Assembly (NCBI GenBank): GCA_965215295.1
Contig: OZ244045.1
Location: 3,596,001 to 3,660,000 of the forward strand
DNA from: HK1 sp965215295
GTDB taxonomy: Bacteria; Pseudomonadota; Gammaproteobacteria; HK1
Length of the DNA: 64,000 bases
Direction: 5' to 3'
Position numbers and translations under genes: made by a program. This document shows, in pieces, positions 25,949 through 34,442 of this stretch (positions are counted from its first letter, which is position 1; every line of letters starts with the position of its first letter). The notes under the pieces are model-generated. The model made no database searches, had not been told where the DNA came from, and worked only from the letters and a program-made list of their open reading frames with translations.

Positions 25949-27753
25949 TGCCCGCGCTCCTGGAAGTCGACCGCCTCGAGATCGACGCGCGCGGTGATGA
26001 CGGCAGCCTGTCCCCCATCGTCAAGAGCGTGAGCTTCAACGTCAGGCGGGGAGAGGTGGTGGCGCTGATCGGCGAGTCGGGCTCCGGCAAGACCACCATT
26101 GCGCTCTCCGCGCTGGGATACGCCAAGCCGGGCCTGGAGTTCACCGGCGGGGAGGTGCGTCTCGACGGGCGGGACATCCTCTCCATGTCGCCGGAGGAGC
26201 AGCGCGACCTTCGCGGCCAGCGGGTCGCGTACCTCGCCCAGAGCGCCGCCGCCACCTTCAACCCCGCGCTGACGATCGGAGAGCAGGTCACCGAGTCCCC
26301 CGTGCTGCACGGGCAGTTGAGCCGGCAGGACGCCGAGCGCCGGGCCGAGTCGCTCTACCGGGCCCTCGACCTGCCCGACCCCGACCGCCTGGGCGGGCGC
26401 TACCCGCATCAGGTCTCGGGCGGTCAGTTGCAGCGGTTGATGGCGGCCATGGCGCTGTGCGGCAAGCCCGACCTGCTGATCCTCGACGAGCCGACCACCG
26501 CCCTGGACGTCACCACCCAGATCGAGGTGCTCAAGGCGTTCAAGTCGGTCATCAAGCAGGAGGGCGCCGCGGCCGTCTACGTGACCCATGATCTCTCGGT
26601 GGTCGCGCAGATCGCGGATCACATCGTCGTGCTCTACGCGGGGGACATTCAGGAGCAGGGAGGGGCCGACCAGATCATCAACCGGCCGTCACACGACTAC
26701 ACGAGGCGGCTGATGGCCGCGGTCCGCCCGCCGCCGGCCGCCGGCCAGGGCGACGAGACGTCGGACGAGCACGCGCGTGACGCCCCCGCTCTGGAGGTGA
26801 GGAACGTCACCGCCGGCTACGGAAAGGGCGCCGCGGCGGTCAAGGTGCTCCGCGCCGTCAACGTTGCCGTTCCGCGCGGCCACACCGTCGGGGTCATCGG
26901 TGAATCCGGATGCGGCAAGTCGACTCTCGCGCGGGTGATGTCCGGCCTGCTGCCCGCGAGCGAGGGGGAGGTGTCGCTGGATGGACAACGGCTCCGGCCC
27001 AGCCTCCGCGACCGCGCCCGCTCGGAGCTCCGGAAGGTGCAGTTCGTCTTCCAGATGGCGGACACCGCGCTCAACCCGCGCCAGAGGATCGACCATATTC
27101 TCGGTCGCCCGATCGAGTTCTACCTGGGCCTGAAGGGCGAGGAGAAGAGAAGGCGCATCGGCGAGCTGCTCCACATGGTGGAGCTGCCCGCGGAGTTCGC
27201 CGGGCGCTACCCGGAGGAGCTCTCGGGCGGTCAGAAGCAGCGCGTCAACCTGGCCCGCGCGCTCGCCGCGTCGCCCGAGGTGCTGCTGTGCGACGAGGTC
27301 ATTTCCGCGCTCGACACCATCGTCGGCGCCAACGTGATCGAGCTGCTCAAGCGACTGCGCAAGCAGACCGGGGTGTCGTTCGTCTTCATCAGCCACGATC
27401 TCTCCACCATCGCGTCCTTCGCGGACGAGATCGTCGTGCTCTACGCGGGACGGGTGGTCGAGCAGGGAAAGACGGACCAGGTGCTCTCGCCGCCCTACCA
27501 TCCCTACACCCGGCTGCTGATCGCTTCCGTGCCCGAGCTGCGCATCGGGTGGCTGGAAGAGACGATGGAGACCCAGGAGGCGAAGGCGGGCATCGACCGC
27601 GTGGTCAAGCTGACGGATGTCGGATGCCCGTTCTTCGATCGCTGCCCGCTCGCGATCGAAGGCACCTGCGATCGGGAGACGCCGCCGATCCGGGACCTCG
27701 GCGGTGGACATACCGTCGAATGCCATCGAAGCAGGGAGGAGTTCCTGCACTGA
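25948..27753 (+). CDS. fused double ABC ATPase (DppD-DppF type)
   Basis: This 601-residue protein fuses the two ATPases that power a peptide-type importer. The first domain has Walker A GESGSGKTT near residue 48, the signature VSGGQLQRLM and Walker B LLILDEP. The second has GESGCGKST, LSGGQKQRVN and LLCDEVIS near residues 310-455, where the usual DEP of Walker B is altered to DEV. The C-terminus carries the oligopeptide-transporter cysteine motif CPFFDRCPLAIEGTC. Fusion keeps the two halves in equal number. It completes the transporter operon. Confidence 0.92.
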   Translation: MPALLEVDRLEIDARGDDGSLSPIVKSVSFNVRRGEVVALIGESGSGKTTIALSALGYAKPGLEFTGGEVRLDGRDILSMSPEEQRDLRGQRVAYLAQSAAATFNPALTIGEQVTESPVLHGQLSRQDAERRAESLYRALDLPDPDRLGGRYPHQVSGGQLQRLMAAMALCGKPDLLILDEPTTALDVTTQIEVLKAFKSVIKQEGAAAVYVTHDLSVVAQIADHIVVLYAGDIQEQGGADQIINRPSHDYTRRLMAAVRPPPAAGQGDETSDEHARDAPALEVRNVTAGYGKGAAAVKVLRAVNVAVPRGHTVGVIGESGCGKSTLARVMSGLLPASEGEVSLDGQRLRPSLRDRARSELRKVQFVFQMADTALNPRQRIDHILGRPIEFYLGLKGEEKRRRIGELLHMVELPAEFAGRYPEELSGGQKQRVNLARALAASPEVLLCDEVISALDTIVGANVIELLKRLRKQTGVSFVFISHDLSTIASFADEIVVLYAGRVVEQGKTDQVLSPPYHPYTRLLIASVPELRIGWLEETMETQEAKAGIDRVVKLTDVGCPFFDRCPLAIEGTCDRETPPIRDLGGGHTVECHRSREEFLH

Positions 27754-27807
27754 GCCGCGCCGAGCGCCGGCCGCGGCCGGCATCGCGGCATCATCGGACG
27801 GGTTCGT

Positions 27808-28587
27808 TCATCCGGTCGCTGCGCCGCGCTCCCGGCGGTTCGGAACGGGCGAGTACGGCGCCTCCTCCTCGCGCACCCGCACGCTCGCGCGCTGGCGGCG
27901 ATGCACGATCCGGGCCACCGCCTCCTTCCGCTCGTCGTGGGTCAGACTGGACCGGACCCCTTCCACCGCCTCGCACACGTCGTCCGGCGTGAGCCCTTCC
28001 AGCACCTGCGAGGCGTCGAGCCGCCGCGACACCCTGCCGGGACCCAGCGCGAGGAACTCCGCCCGCAGCTCCCACGAATCCTTGCGCCCGTGCAGCCGCC
28101 ACAGCTCCCGTACCCCCATCTCGGCGTAGCGCTCGGCCTTGTCCTCGTCGGCGTTCGTGATCTCCACCTCGACCACGAGGTCGGGCGCGGTGCGTTCGAA
28201 AAAGGCCTCGGCCGCCGCTTTCCCTTCGTGGAGGGCCGCGAGATAGTCCTTGGCGCGCCCGCCGACGTAGAACGCGCAGTCGGGCTCCATCCCCGTGCCC
28301 GGTGGCTCGTCCCGCCCGCGAAGACGGGGGCTGCGAAGCCCCCTCGCCGCGCCGGTGAGGACGCTCGCCGCGATGTCCACGATGTCGTCGAAGATCTTGG
28401 CCAGATCCTCGTGCGGGTGCGAAGGCGCCATCAGGGTGACGAGTCCGCGTACCGGGTCGAGGCAGACCCGGCGGAAATGCCGGTTCCAGTCGATGGCGGC
28501 AAGCTCGGTGACGGTCTTCGAATCGGCGCGCAGGACGTGGACGGTGGAGCCGAGCGGCCCGGTGTGCGTGGTGGCGGGGTCTTTCAT
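27808..28587 (-). CDS. Uma2 family (PD-(D/E)XK-like) putative nuclease
   Basis: This 259-residue protein resembles the Uma2/DUF820 family of putative restriction-like nucleases. Motifs are EPDCAFYVG (about 115-123), the catalytic-type PDLVVEVEIT and DKAERYAEMGVRELW. The start at 28587 has AAGGAG ten bases upstream; the upstream ATG at 28680 lacks support. The C-terminal 70 residues are Arg/Glu rich and more variable. It converges with the transporter operon. The biological role of most members is unknown. Confidence 0.78.
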   Translation of the reverse strand: MKDPATTHTGPLGSTVHVLRADSKTVTELAAIDWNRHFRRVCLDPVRGLVTLMAPSHPHEDLAKIFDDIVDIAASVLTGAARGLRSPRLRGRDEPPGTGMEPDCAFYVGGRAKDYLAALHEGKAAAEAFFERTAPDLVVEVEITNADEDKAERYAEMGVRELWRLHGRKDSWELRAEFLALGPGRVSRRLDASQVLEGLTPDDVCEAVEGVRSSLTHDERKEAVARIVHRRQRASVRVREEEAPYSPVPNRRERGAATG

Positions 28588-28666
28588 GGCGGATGCTCCT
28601 TGTCGGGCGAAAGCCATGGTACCGGACCGGAAACGCCGGCGGACGAGTCCGGTGCGGCGAATCCCT

Positions 28667-29257
28667 TCAGTCGCCGGCATCCTTGCGTTTGTAGTACCCG
28701 ACCACGTCGCCCTCGGTGGTCACGCCCAGGCCGTTCAGCACGCGGTTGGAGTAGTTGAAATACGCGCATACCTGGTTGACCTCCAGGATCTCGCCGTCGC
28801 CGGCGCCGGCTTCGCGCAGGCGCTCGACGTCCGCCTCGCACATCGCGCCGACCTCCGCGGTGAGCTTGCGTGCGTATTCGAGGAAGGCGAGTTCCTTGCC
28901 CTCGAACGCGGCCTCCGGATGCCCGCAGGCGAGCGCCGCGTACATCGCCTCTCCTCGCAGCTCGTCCCCGACGAGCCGCCGCATGTTGGCGGAGTGATGC
29001 GTGGTCGAGTAGTGGCAGCGGTTGACGAGGCTCACGTATGTCGCCACCGCTTCGAGGAACCAGGACGGCAGCGTGTTCGCCTCGTTGTGCAGCACGCTCC
29101 GGTAGAGCGCCACGTGGCCTTCGAGCGACCCGGGCCGCAGCGAGTGCGCCCGCATCACGTTGTCCACGGTCCCGTGCGGCGTCTTCACCTGCTCGTACAG
29201 CTCGGCGAGACGGCCGGTCGCCTCCTCGGGGGGGATCATGCGAATCCATGCACTCAT
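28667..29257 (-). CDS. AhpD-like (carboxymuconolactone decarboxylase family) protein
   Basis: This 196-residue all-helical protein of the peroxidase-related AhpD family usually uses a CxxC pair to reduce peroxides or peroxiredoxins. Here the site reads NRCHYSTTHHS, so the second cysteine is Ser and a two-cysteine redox cycle is not possible. The start MSAWIRMIPPEEATG at 29257 has an AAGGAGG ribosome site. The gene is divergent from the island. If the island were removed it would face the hydantoinase-like gene across a short promoter region. Confidence 0.84.
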   Translation of the reverse strand: MSAWIRMIPPEEATGRLAELYEQVKTPHGTVDNVMRAHSLRPGSLEGHVALYRSVLHNEANTLPSWFLEAVATYVSLVNRCHYSTTHHSANMRRLVGDELRGEAMYAALACGHPEAAFEGKELAFLEYARKLTAEVGAMCEADVERLREAGAGDGEILEVNQVCAYFNYSNRVLNGLGVTTEGDVVGYYKRKDAGD

Positions 29258-29549
29258 GTCGAAGCTGCCTCCTTGTCCGGATTCGTGATTCGAGCGGTCC
29301 GCGAGTACGCCGGTGATGCCGCGATCGGCCGGCGGCCGATGTCCCGTCTTCGAGGTCTCCCCGCGAGCCCGGTTGGCCGAGGGTGCGGCCGGACATCGCC
29401 TCCGCCGCATCCTGACAAAGGATGTCATCGACCGACACCAGCATCCAGATTTCGAGGTAATACGCTATTTTTGCTTGATTTTCGAATACCCCTCGACCCC
29501 TGCATTGCCGCCTCCGATGCGCTTCAATACGCCCGGGTTTCAGTCCGGT

Positions 29550-29574
29550 CGCTTGCGGTATGCTTACGCTTACG
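29550..29574. repeat. candidate attL (25-bp direct repeat, left)
   Basis: This is the left copy of the island-bounding repeat. It differs from the right copy at positions 10 and 22. It lies 55 bases before the integrase remnant. The 292 bases between it and the AhpD-like gene start contain an AT-rich stretch near 29455-29490 that could be the promoter of that gene. Confidence 0.6.
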
Positions 29575-29629
29575 GTACGCAGGATAGCCCCAAGGGTCAG
29601 GTGACTGGCAGCCGGAAGGAGGCAACGAG

Positions 29630-30079
29630 ATGGAAGTCGAGGGTTGGCTTCCGGTCTACCCGGCAGTAGCGCTCCGCTTGTTGATGCTGACCGGCTGTCG
29701 ACGCAACGAGATCGTGGAACTCGAGTGGAAGAACGTTGACCTTGCGGCGGGTGAGCTTCGCTTGCCGGACTCGAAGACCGAGGCGCGTCTGATTCCGCTG
29801 TCGCCGCCGGCAGCACGGGTGCTGGAGGAGCTACCGCGCATCGACGGCAATCATTGGGTCATCCCCGGCATGAAGCCGGGGTGCCATCTGTCCGACCTCA
29901 ACCACTACTGGGACCGGGTGCGTGAGCGGGCGAAGCTCACCGAAGTGCGCGTCCATGACCTGAGACATAGCTTCGCCTCGCGAGCGCTGGCGCTCGGCGA
30001 GAGCCTGTCGATGATCGGAAAGCTTCACAGGCGTGCGGATCGTCAACCGTGGAGCGCGGGGTGGGCATGCGGTCGATAG
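29630..30079 (+). pseudogene. tyrosine recombinase (integrase) remnant, both ends truncated
   Basis: The segment shows the catalytic domain of a phage-type integrase: LTGCRRNEIVELEWKNVDL contains the first Arg, LPDSKTEARLIPL the Lys, and VRVHDLRHSFASRAL the HxxR box. The N-terminal arm and core-binding domains are missing, and the C-terminus stops after SMIGKL, before the second His/Trp and the nucleophilic Tyr. The reading then runs into DNA of the SIR2 gene start. It cannot act as a recombinase. A good AAGGAGG site precedes the ATG, so a fragment might still be made. Confidence 0.82.
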
Positions 30080-31764
30080 GCCAGGACGATTTCGCCCGTC
30101 GGTTCTCGCTTCGGGGCGCGAACCTGATGTGGTTGCTCGGTGCTGGGGCTTCCAACGCGGCGGGGTTGCCGACGGCGCACGATCTGGTCGTCGAGTTCAA
30201 GCGAATGCTCTACGTCAGCCAATGCGGCCGGAGCGTCCGACCGGGCGACTTGGCGGAACCGGCAATCCGCAATCGCATCGAAGCGCATGTGGAGTCCCTC
30301 GGGCTCCCGGAAAGCGGGGATGCCGACGAATACGCGGCGTTCTTCGAGGCGGCATTCCCGGACGAGGCGGATCGTGCGAAGTTCATCGACGGACAGCTCG
30401 GTGGGGCCAAGCCGTCGTACGGCCACATGGTGCTCGCGTCTTTGATGTCGGCGGGGCTTTGTCGGCTGGTGTGGACGACGAATTTCGACACACTGATCGC
30501 AGATGCCTCCGCCGCCGTTTTCCGGACGACAGGTAGCCTGACGACGGCGACACTCGACGCCCCGGAACTCGCCCGGCGCGCGATCGCGGCGGATCGTTGG
30601 CCGCTTGAGGTCAAGCTGCACGGGGACTTCAGGTCACACCGGCTGAAGAACACAAGGGACGAATTGCGAAGACAGGACCGCGAATTGCGCCGCACGCTGG
30701 TCGATTGCTCGGCGCGTTTCGGTCTCGTGGTGGTTGGGTACAGCGGTCGGGACGACTCCGTCATGAGCGCGCTGGAAGAGGGGTTGGCGAAGGAGAAGCC
30801 GTTTCCGACGGGCCTCTTCTGGCTTCAGCGGGGCGGGGACACGCCGGCAGGTCGCGTCGAGGAACTGTTGAACTGCGCAGTCGACGCGGGGGTGGACGCG
30901 GCGCTGGTGGAGATCGAGAACTTCGACGAGGCGATGCGCGGCTTGGCGAATCTGTGCGATGAAGTCGATGAGGAGGAGCTTAGCCGGTTCGCGGTGGCCC
31001 GGCGGTACTGGAGCCCGGCACCGCGGTCTCTTGGCCGTGGAGGATGGCCGGTGGTGCGGTTGAACGCGTTGCCGTTGCTGAAGGCGCCGACGAACTGCCG
31101 GCGGGTGGAATGCGAGATCGGCGGAACGGCGGCGGTTCGCGAGGCCGCGAAGGGCGCGTCCGTGATTGCCGTCCGGTCGAGCGTGGGCGTCCTGGCATTC
31201 GGATCGAACGCGGAAGTTCACCGGGCGTTTGATCCTTTTGGCGTGACCGAGTTCGACCTCCACACGCTGGACGCGGGCTCGCGGACCGAACGCGGCCTGC
31301 TGCACGATGCCTTGCGTGCCGCATTGATTCGCGGTAGGGGCCTCGCTGTCGTGCCGGACAACCGCTGGGACCTCGTGCCGGCTCTGCCGAGTGACCCTTG
31401 CTGGAACCCTCTGCGGAAGATGGTCAAGACGCTCGGTGGCGAGCTTGGCTCTGACGATGAGATCAGTTGGCACGAGGGGATTAGCACCAGGCTGGAATGG
31501 TTGCAAGATCGGCTTTGGCTTGTATTCAATCCCCGCACGGTGTTCGAGGGAGTAACGGACGACAACAAGGCGATGGCCGCGGACTTTGCGCGAGAACGCA
31601 CAGTACGCCGCTACAACAGGGAGTTGAACGGTTTGCTGGATTTCTGGTCACGCTATCTGGGAGAGGCGCGGGAGGATTTGCGGGCCTTCGGCATCGGCGA
31701 TGGCGTCGACGCCGTGTTTCGAATAGGGAGCACGACTGCGTTCTCACGGCGGGCTTTTACGTGA
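30067..31764 (+). CDS. SIR2-APAZ protein, effector of a short Argonaute (SPARSA) system
   Basis: This 565-residue protein joins an N-terminal SIR2 NADase domain to a C-terminal APAZ domain, the arrangement of SPARSA immune systems. In these, target recognition by the partner Argonaute triggers NAD+ depletion and cell death. SIR2 features are LLGAGASNAAGLPT (NAD binding), the catalytic Asn N139 in TTNFDTLI, H185 in KLHGD and VVGYSGRDDSV. The APAZ region covers about residues 290-565. I use the ATG at 30067; a GTG at 30049 is possible. The stop overlaps the Argonaute start (GTGA). The gene begins inside the 3' end of the broken integrase. Confidence 0.88.
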   Translation: MRSIGQDDFARRFSLRGANLMWLLGAGASNAAGLPTAHDLVVEFKRMLYVSQCGRSVRPGDLAEPAIRNRIEAHVESLGLPESGDADEYAAFFEAAFPDEADRAKFIDGQLGGAKPSYGHMVLASLMSAGLCRLVWTTNFDTLIADASAAVFRTTGSLTTATLDAPELARRAIAADRWPLEVKLHGDFRSHRLKNTRDELRRQDRELRRTLVDCSARFGLVVVGYSGRDDSVMSALEEGLAKEKPFPTGLFWLQRGGDTPAGRVEELLNCAVDAGVDAALVEIENFDEAMRGLANLCDEVDEEELSRFAVARRYWSPAPRSLGRGGWPVVRLNALPLLKAPTNCRRVECEIGGTAAVREAAKGASVIAVRSSVGVLAFGSNAEVHRAFDPFGVTEFDLHTLDAGSRTERGLLHDALRAALIRGRGLAVVPDNRWDLVPALPSDPCWNPLRKMVKTLGGELGSDDEISWHEGISTRLEWLQDRLWLVFNPRTVFEGVTDDNKAMAADFARERTVRRYNRELNGLLDFWSRYLGEAREDLRAFGIGDGVDAVFRIGSTTAFSRRAFT

Positions 31765-33176
31765 ACCTGAAGCTCGCCAACCACGCGTGGCTGCCCGAGC
31801 CGATGCTGGCATTCAGCGCCGAGGGCACATCGAGGCAGGCGCGTCATCCCCTCAAGGGGCTATGCAACAACGGTCCGTATTCGGCGGGACTCGTGCCGGA
31901 CCCGATCCGGATCGCGACGATTTCACCGGGGCGCGAGAGCGAAACCCTGTACGGTTTCATGAGGAGGCTGCGCCGGAGGTGGAAGCCGAGCGAGAGGCGG
32001 GACTACCTGCCCGAGTGGCCCGGGTTCAGGGAGGTCTTCGAGCTTGACATGCAGGCGGCGGGTCCTTCGTGTCACATCCGGTTGGTGGATCAGGTCGACG
32101 CCGATGTCCAGATGTCGGACGCGCCGCACGTGGTGCTTGCGGAGCACATCGTGCGGGCGATCCAGACGCTTTCCAGACACCGGACTGAGTTCGACTTGGT
32201 GTTCATTTATGTCCCGGAGCGGTGGCAGCCGGGCTTCGCGGGTGGGGCGGGTGACGACTTCGACCTCCACGACCACATCAAGGCGTTCACCGCGGGAGCG
32301 GGGCTCCCGGTCCAGTTGATACGGGAAGGCAGGGCGATCACCTACGCCTGCAAGGCGAGCGTGATGTGGCGTATAGGCTTGGCGATCTACGCCAAGGCGG
32401 GAGGTATTCCCTGGAAGCTGGCCGAAGCGGACCCGGAAACGGCGTACATTGGCATTTCCTACTCCGTCCGCGGTGCAGAGTCGGATCTACCGCGTTTCGT
32501 CACGTGCTGCAGCCAAGTATTCGACTCCGACGGAGCCGGGCTGGAATTCGTGGCCTACGACGCGCGGGAGGTCGACATGGAGCACGACAATCCCTTCCTC
32601 TCCCAGAACGAGATGTTTCGGGTAATGACCCGGTCGATGGATCTGTACCGCCGCCGGCACGCCGGTCGTTCACCGCGGCGAGTGATGGTGCACAAGAGCA
32701 CGGAGTTCAAGCGCGAGGAAAGGGATGGTTGCATGGAGGCGTTGCGTGTATGTGAGGCGGTCGACTTGGTGCAGGTGGTTGAGAATGTGAATTGGCGGGG
32801 AGTTCGCATCGACGGACAGAGAAAGGCCAAGGGCAGTGCCGCGCCGTTTCCGGTACCGCGGGGGACGGTCCTCCCGGTCGGCGACCGCGAGGCGCTGCTT
32901 TGGAACCATGGCGATGTAAGGGGAGTCACGTCGCGGTCGTACTTCCAGGGTAGCCGGAGCACTCCGCGACCGCTCCGCTTGGTTCGACATGCCGGCCACG
33001 GGTCGTGGGACGATACGGCGCAAGCTATCCTCGGGCTGTCGAAGATGAACTGGAACAACGATGCGTTGTACGACCAACTACCGGTCACGATGAGCTACGC
33101 GAAGGTGTTGTCCAGAGTCGTCAAGCGCATCCCGCAGTTGCGTCGCTCGCCGTACCAGTTCCGCTTCTTCATGTGA
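31761..33176 (+). CDS. short prokaryotic Argonaute (MID-PIWI), SPARSA partner
   Basis: This 471-residue protein has only MID and PIWI domains, as in short prokaryotic Argonautes that bind a guide RNA and recognise invading DNA without cutting it. MID covers roughly residues 140-215 with FIYVPERWQP and LPVQLIREGRAI. PIWI shows YIGISYSVRG, where the first catalytic Asp is absent, then RRVMVHKSTEFKREERDG, LRLVRHAGHGSWDD and the C-terminal YQFRFFM. Loss of the catalytic tetrad fits a sensor rather than a slicer. Translation starts at a GTG four bases inside the SIR2-APAZ gene, so the two products are made together. Confidence 0.9.
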   Translation: MNLKLANHAWLPEPMLAFSAEGTSRQARHPLKGLCNNGPYSAGLVPDPIRIATISPGRESETLYGFMRRLRRRWKPSERRDYLPEWPGFREVFELDMQAAGPSCHIRLVDQVDADVQMSDAPHVVLAEHIVRAIQTLSRHRTEFDLVFIYVPERWQPGFAGGAGDDFDLHDHIKAFTAGAGLPVQLIREGRAITYACKASVMWRIGLAIYAKAGGIPWKLAEADPETAYIGISYSVRGAESDLPRFVTCCSQVFDSDGAGLEFVAYDAREVDMEHDNPFLSQNEMFRVMTRSMDLYRRRHAGRSPRRVMVHKSTEFKREERDGCMEALRVCEAVDLVQVVENVNWRGVRIDGQRKAKGSAAPFPVPRGTVLPVGDREALLWNHGDVRGVTSRSYFQGSRSTPRPLRLVRHAGHGSWDDTAQAILGLSKMNWNNDALYDQLPVTMSYAKVLSRVVKRIPQLRRSPYQFRFFM

Positions 33177-33384
33177 GCACCGCATGGCCCCGGGGCACCT
33201 GTTGACGTTGTGGGAACGCGGGCGCATGCGGCTTAGCCGTGGATGCCAGTGCTCAAGTACGGTGCGGCGTTCGGTCACGGTCAGCTCGCCCGCGTCGGGG
33301 TCTATGTCAACAGTACGTGTTGCGTCGCACGTAATTTCGTAAGGGATTTGTCGGTTTATTTCTGATCGGCTGAGGGCTGATTTC

Positions 33385-33624
33385 TCACATTGTCCCCCCA
33401 TCGTCGGAGAGCGGTGCCAGTGCGGGCCGAGCGCCTGCGTTCACCGGGATCGCGGCGGCGGTCGCGACGATCACGGTGCTCGTGGTGACGGTGAGTTCAC
33501 CAGCGCGCCCGTGTTCGTTGAACGGGCGCGCTGGTGGGTGCGGGGGGTGGTCGAAGGCGAAGGCGAGGTCGTTGAGGAGTTCGCACAGATGAGCGGTGGC
33601 CTCGTCGCTGATGTCGTGGTGCAC
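33385..33624 (-). CDS. small hypothetical protein downstream of the transposon ATPase
   Basis: This frame of 79 residues has a GTG start (MHHDISDEATAHLCELLND) 17 bases after the ATPase stop, in the same direction. The first 25 residues look protein-like (acidic, His and Leu rich); the rest is Ala/Pro/Thr rich. It spans the 15-bp hairpin at 33498-33536. It may be an accessory gene of the element or chance. I have no family for it. Confidence 0.35.
   Translation of the reverse strand: MHHDISDEATAHLCELLNDLAFAFDHPPHPPARPFNEHGRAGELTVTTSTVIVATAAAIPVNAGARPALAPLSDDGGTM
33498..33536. repeat. 15-bp perfect inverted repeat (hairpin)
   Basis: The arms CACCAGCGCGCCCGT and ACGGGCGCGCTGGTG are exact complements with a 9-base loop (GTTCGTTGA). 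It lies downstream of the transposon ATPase gene. It could be a terminator for the transposon operon or a recombination/transposition site; there is no T run on either side. Confidence 0.88.
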
Positions 33625-33641
33625 GACGAGTCAAGACCGGT

Positions 33642-34442
33642 TCACAGCCGCAACTCCGCGACAGCGTGCTCGAGGTGCACGGCGGTGACGGTGCGCTCGC
33701 CTGTTGCGGCGGCGGCGGTGAGGGCGTAGTGGGCGATGCGATTGATGAGCCGGGGCAATCCGCGAGCGCTGTGCGCCAGCGCCTCGACGGCGGGGGGGTC
33801 GAACAGGGGGAGTTCGCAGCCGGCCAGACGCAGGCGGTGGGCGAGGTAGGCGTGGAGTTCCTCGCGGTCGATGCCGGCGAGGTGGTGGCGTACGACGAGG
33901 CGTTGGGAGAGCGATTCGTGCACGGCCATGGCGAGGCGGCGGCGCAGCTCGGTGAGTCCGACGAGTAGCAGGCACAGGCGGTTGTCGCTGTCCATGGCGA
34001 AGTTGGTCAACAAGCGAAGGTCTTCGAGGACGTCGTTGCGCAGGTGCTGGGCTTCGTCGATGACGAGCACGGGGAGCTGCTTGGCCTCGCACACCAATCG
34101 GGTGATTTCGGTGCGGATGGCGCGGTAGGCGGTGGCGCGCGAGCGCTCGGTGGGCAGTCCCAGTTCCCAGGCGATGGATTTGTACATGTCGAGGACGTTT
34201 CCGGTGGTCAGGCAGACGTAGCCCACCCGATACAGGCCCGGATGCAGGGCGGCGGTGACGTGACGGCACACGGTGGTTTTGCCCGAGCCGACCTCTCCGG
34301 TCATGAGGCCGATGCCCTTGAGTTCGATGAGGTGATGGAGCCGTGCCTGGGCCTCGCGCCGGGAGTTCGACTCGAACAGCTCATCGGTGTGGGCCGGGGT
34401 CTCGAAGGGGAGCCGGGTGAGGGCGAAGTGTCGCAGGTACAT
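33642..34442 (-). CDS. AAA+ ATPase of transposon, ExeA/TniB-like
   Basis: This 266-residue AAA+ ATPase is related to ExeA and TniB/IstB-type helpers that pick targets for DDE transposases. The N-terminus MYLRHFALTRLPFETP is the ExeA-like signature. Walker A is GEVGSGKTT near residue 50 and Walker B is LVIDEAQHL near 126; sensor 1 lies in LCLLLVG. Its start overlaps the transposase stop (TAATG). Such proteins are often annotated as general secretion proteins, but in this context it is a transposition protein. Confidence 0.86.
   Translation of the reverse strand: MYLRHFALTRLPFETPAHTDELFESNSRREAQARLHHLIELKGIGLMTGEVGSGKTTVCRHVTAALHPGLYRVGYVCLTTGNVLDMYKSIAWELGLPTERSRATAYRAIRTEITRLVCEAKQLPVLVIDEAQHLRNDVLEDLRLLTNFAMDSDNRLCLLLVGLTELRRRLAMAVHESLSQRLVVRHHLAGIDREELHAYLAHRLRLAGCELPLFDPPAVEALAHSARGLPRLINRIAHYALTAAAATGERTVTAVHLEHAVAELRL

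Noticed and set aside
30049..30066. GTG start for the SIR2-APAZ gene
   Set aside because: Possible, but the ATG at 30067 begins closer to the conserved SIR2 sequence; neither has a strong ribosome site.
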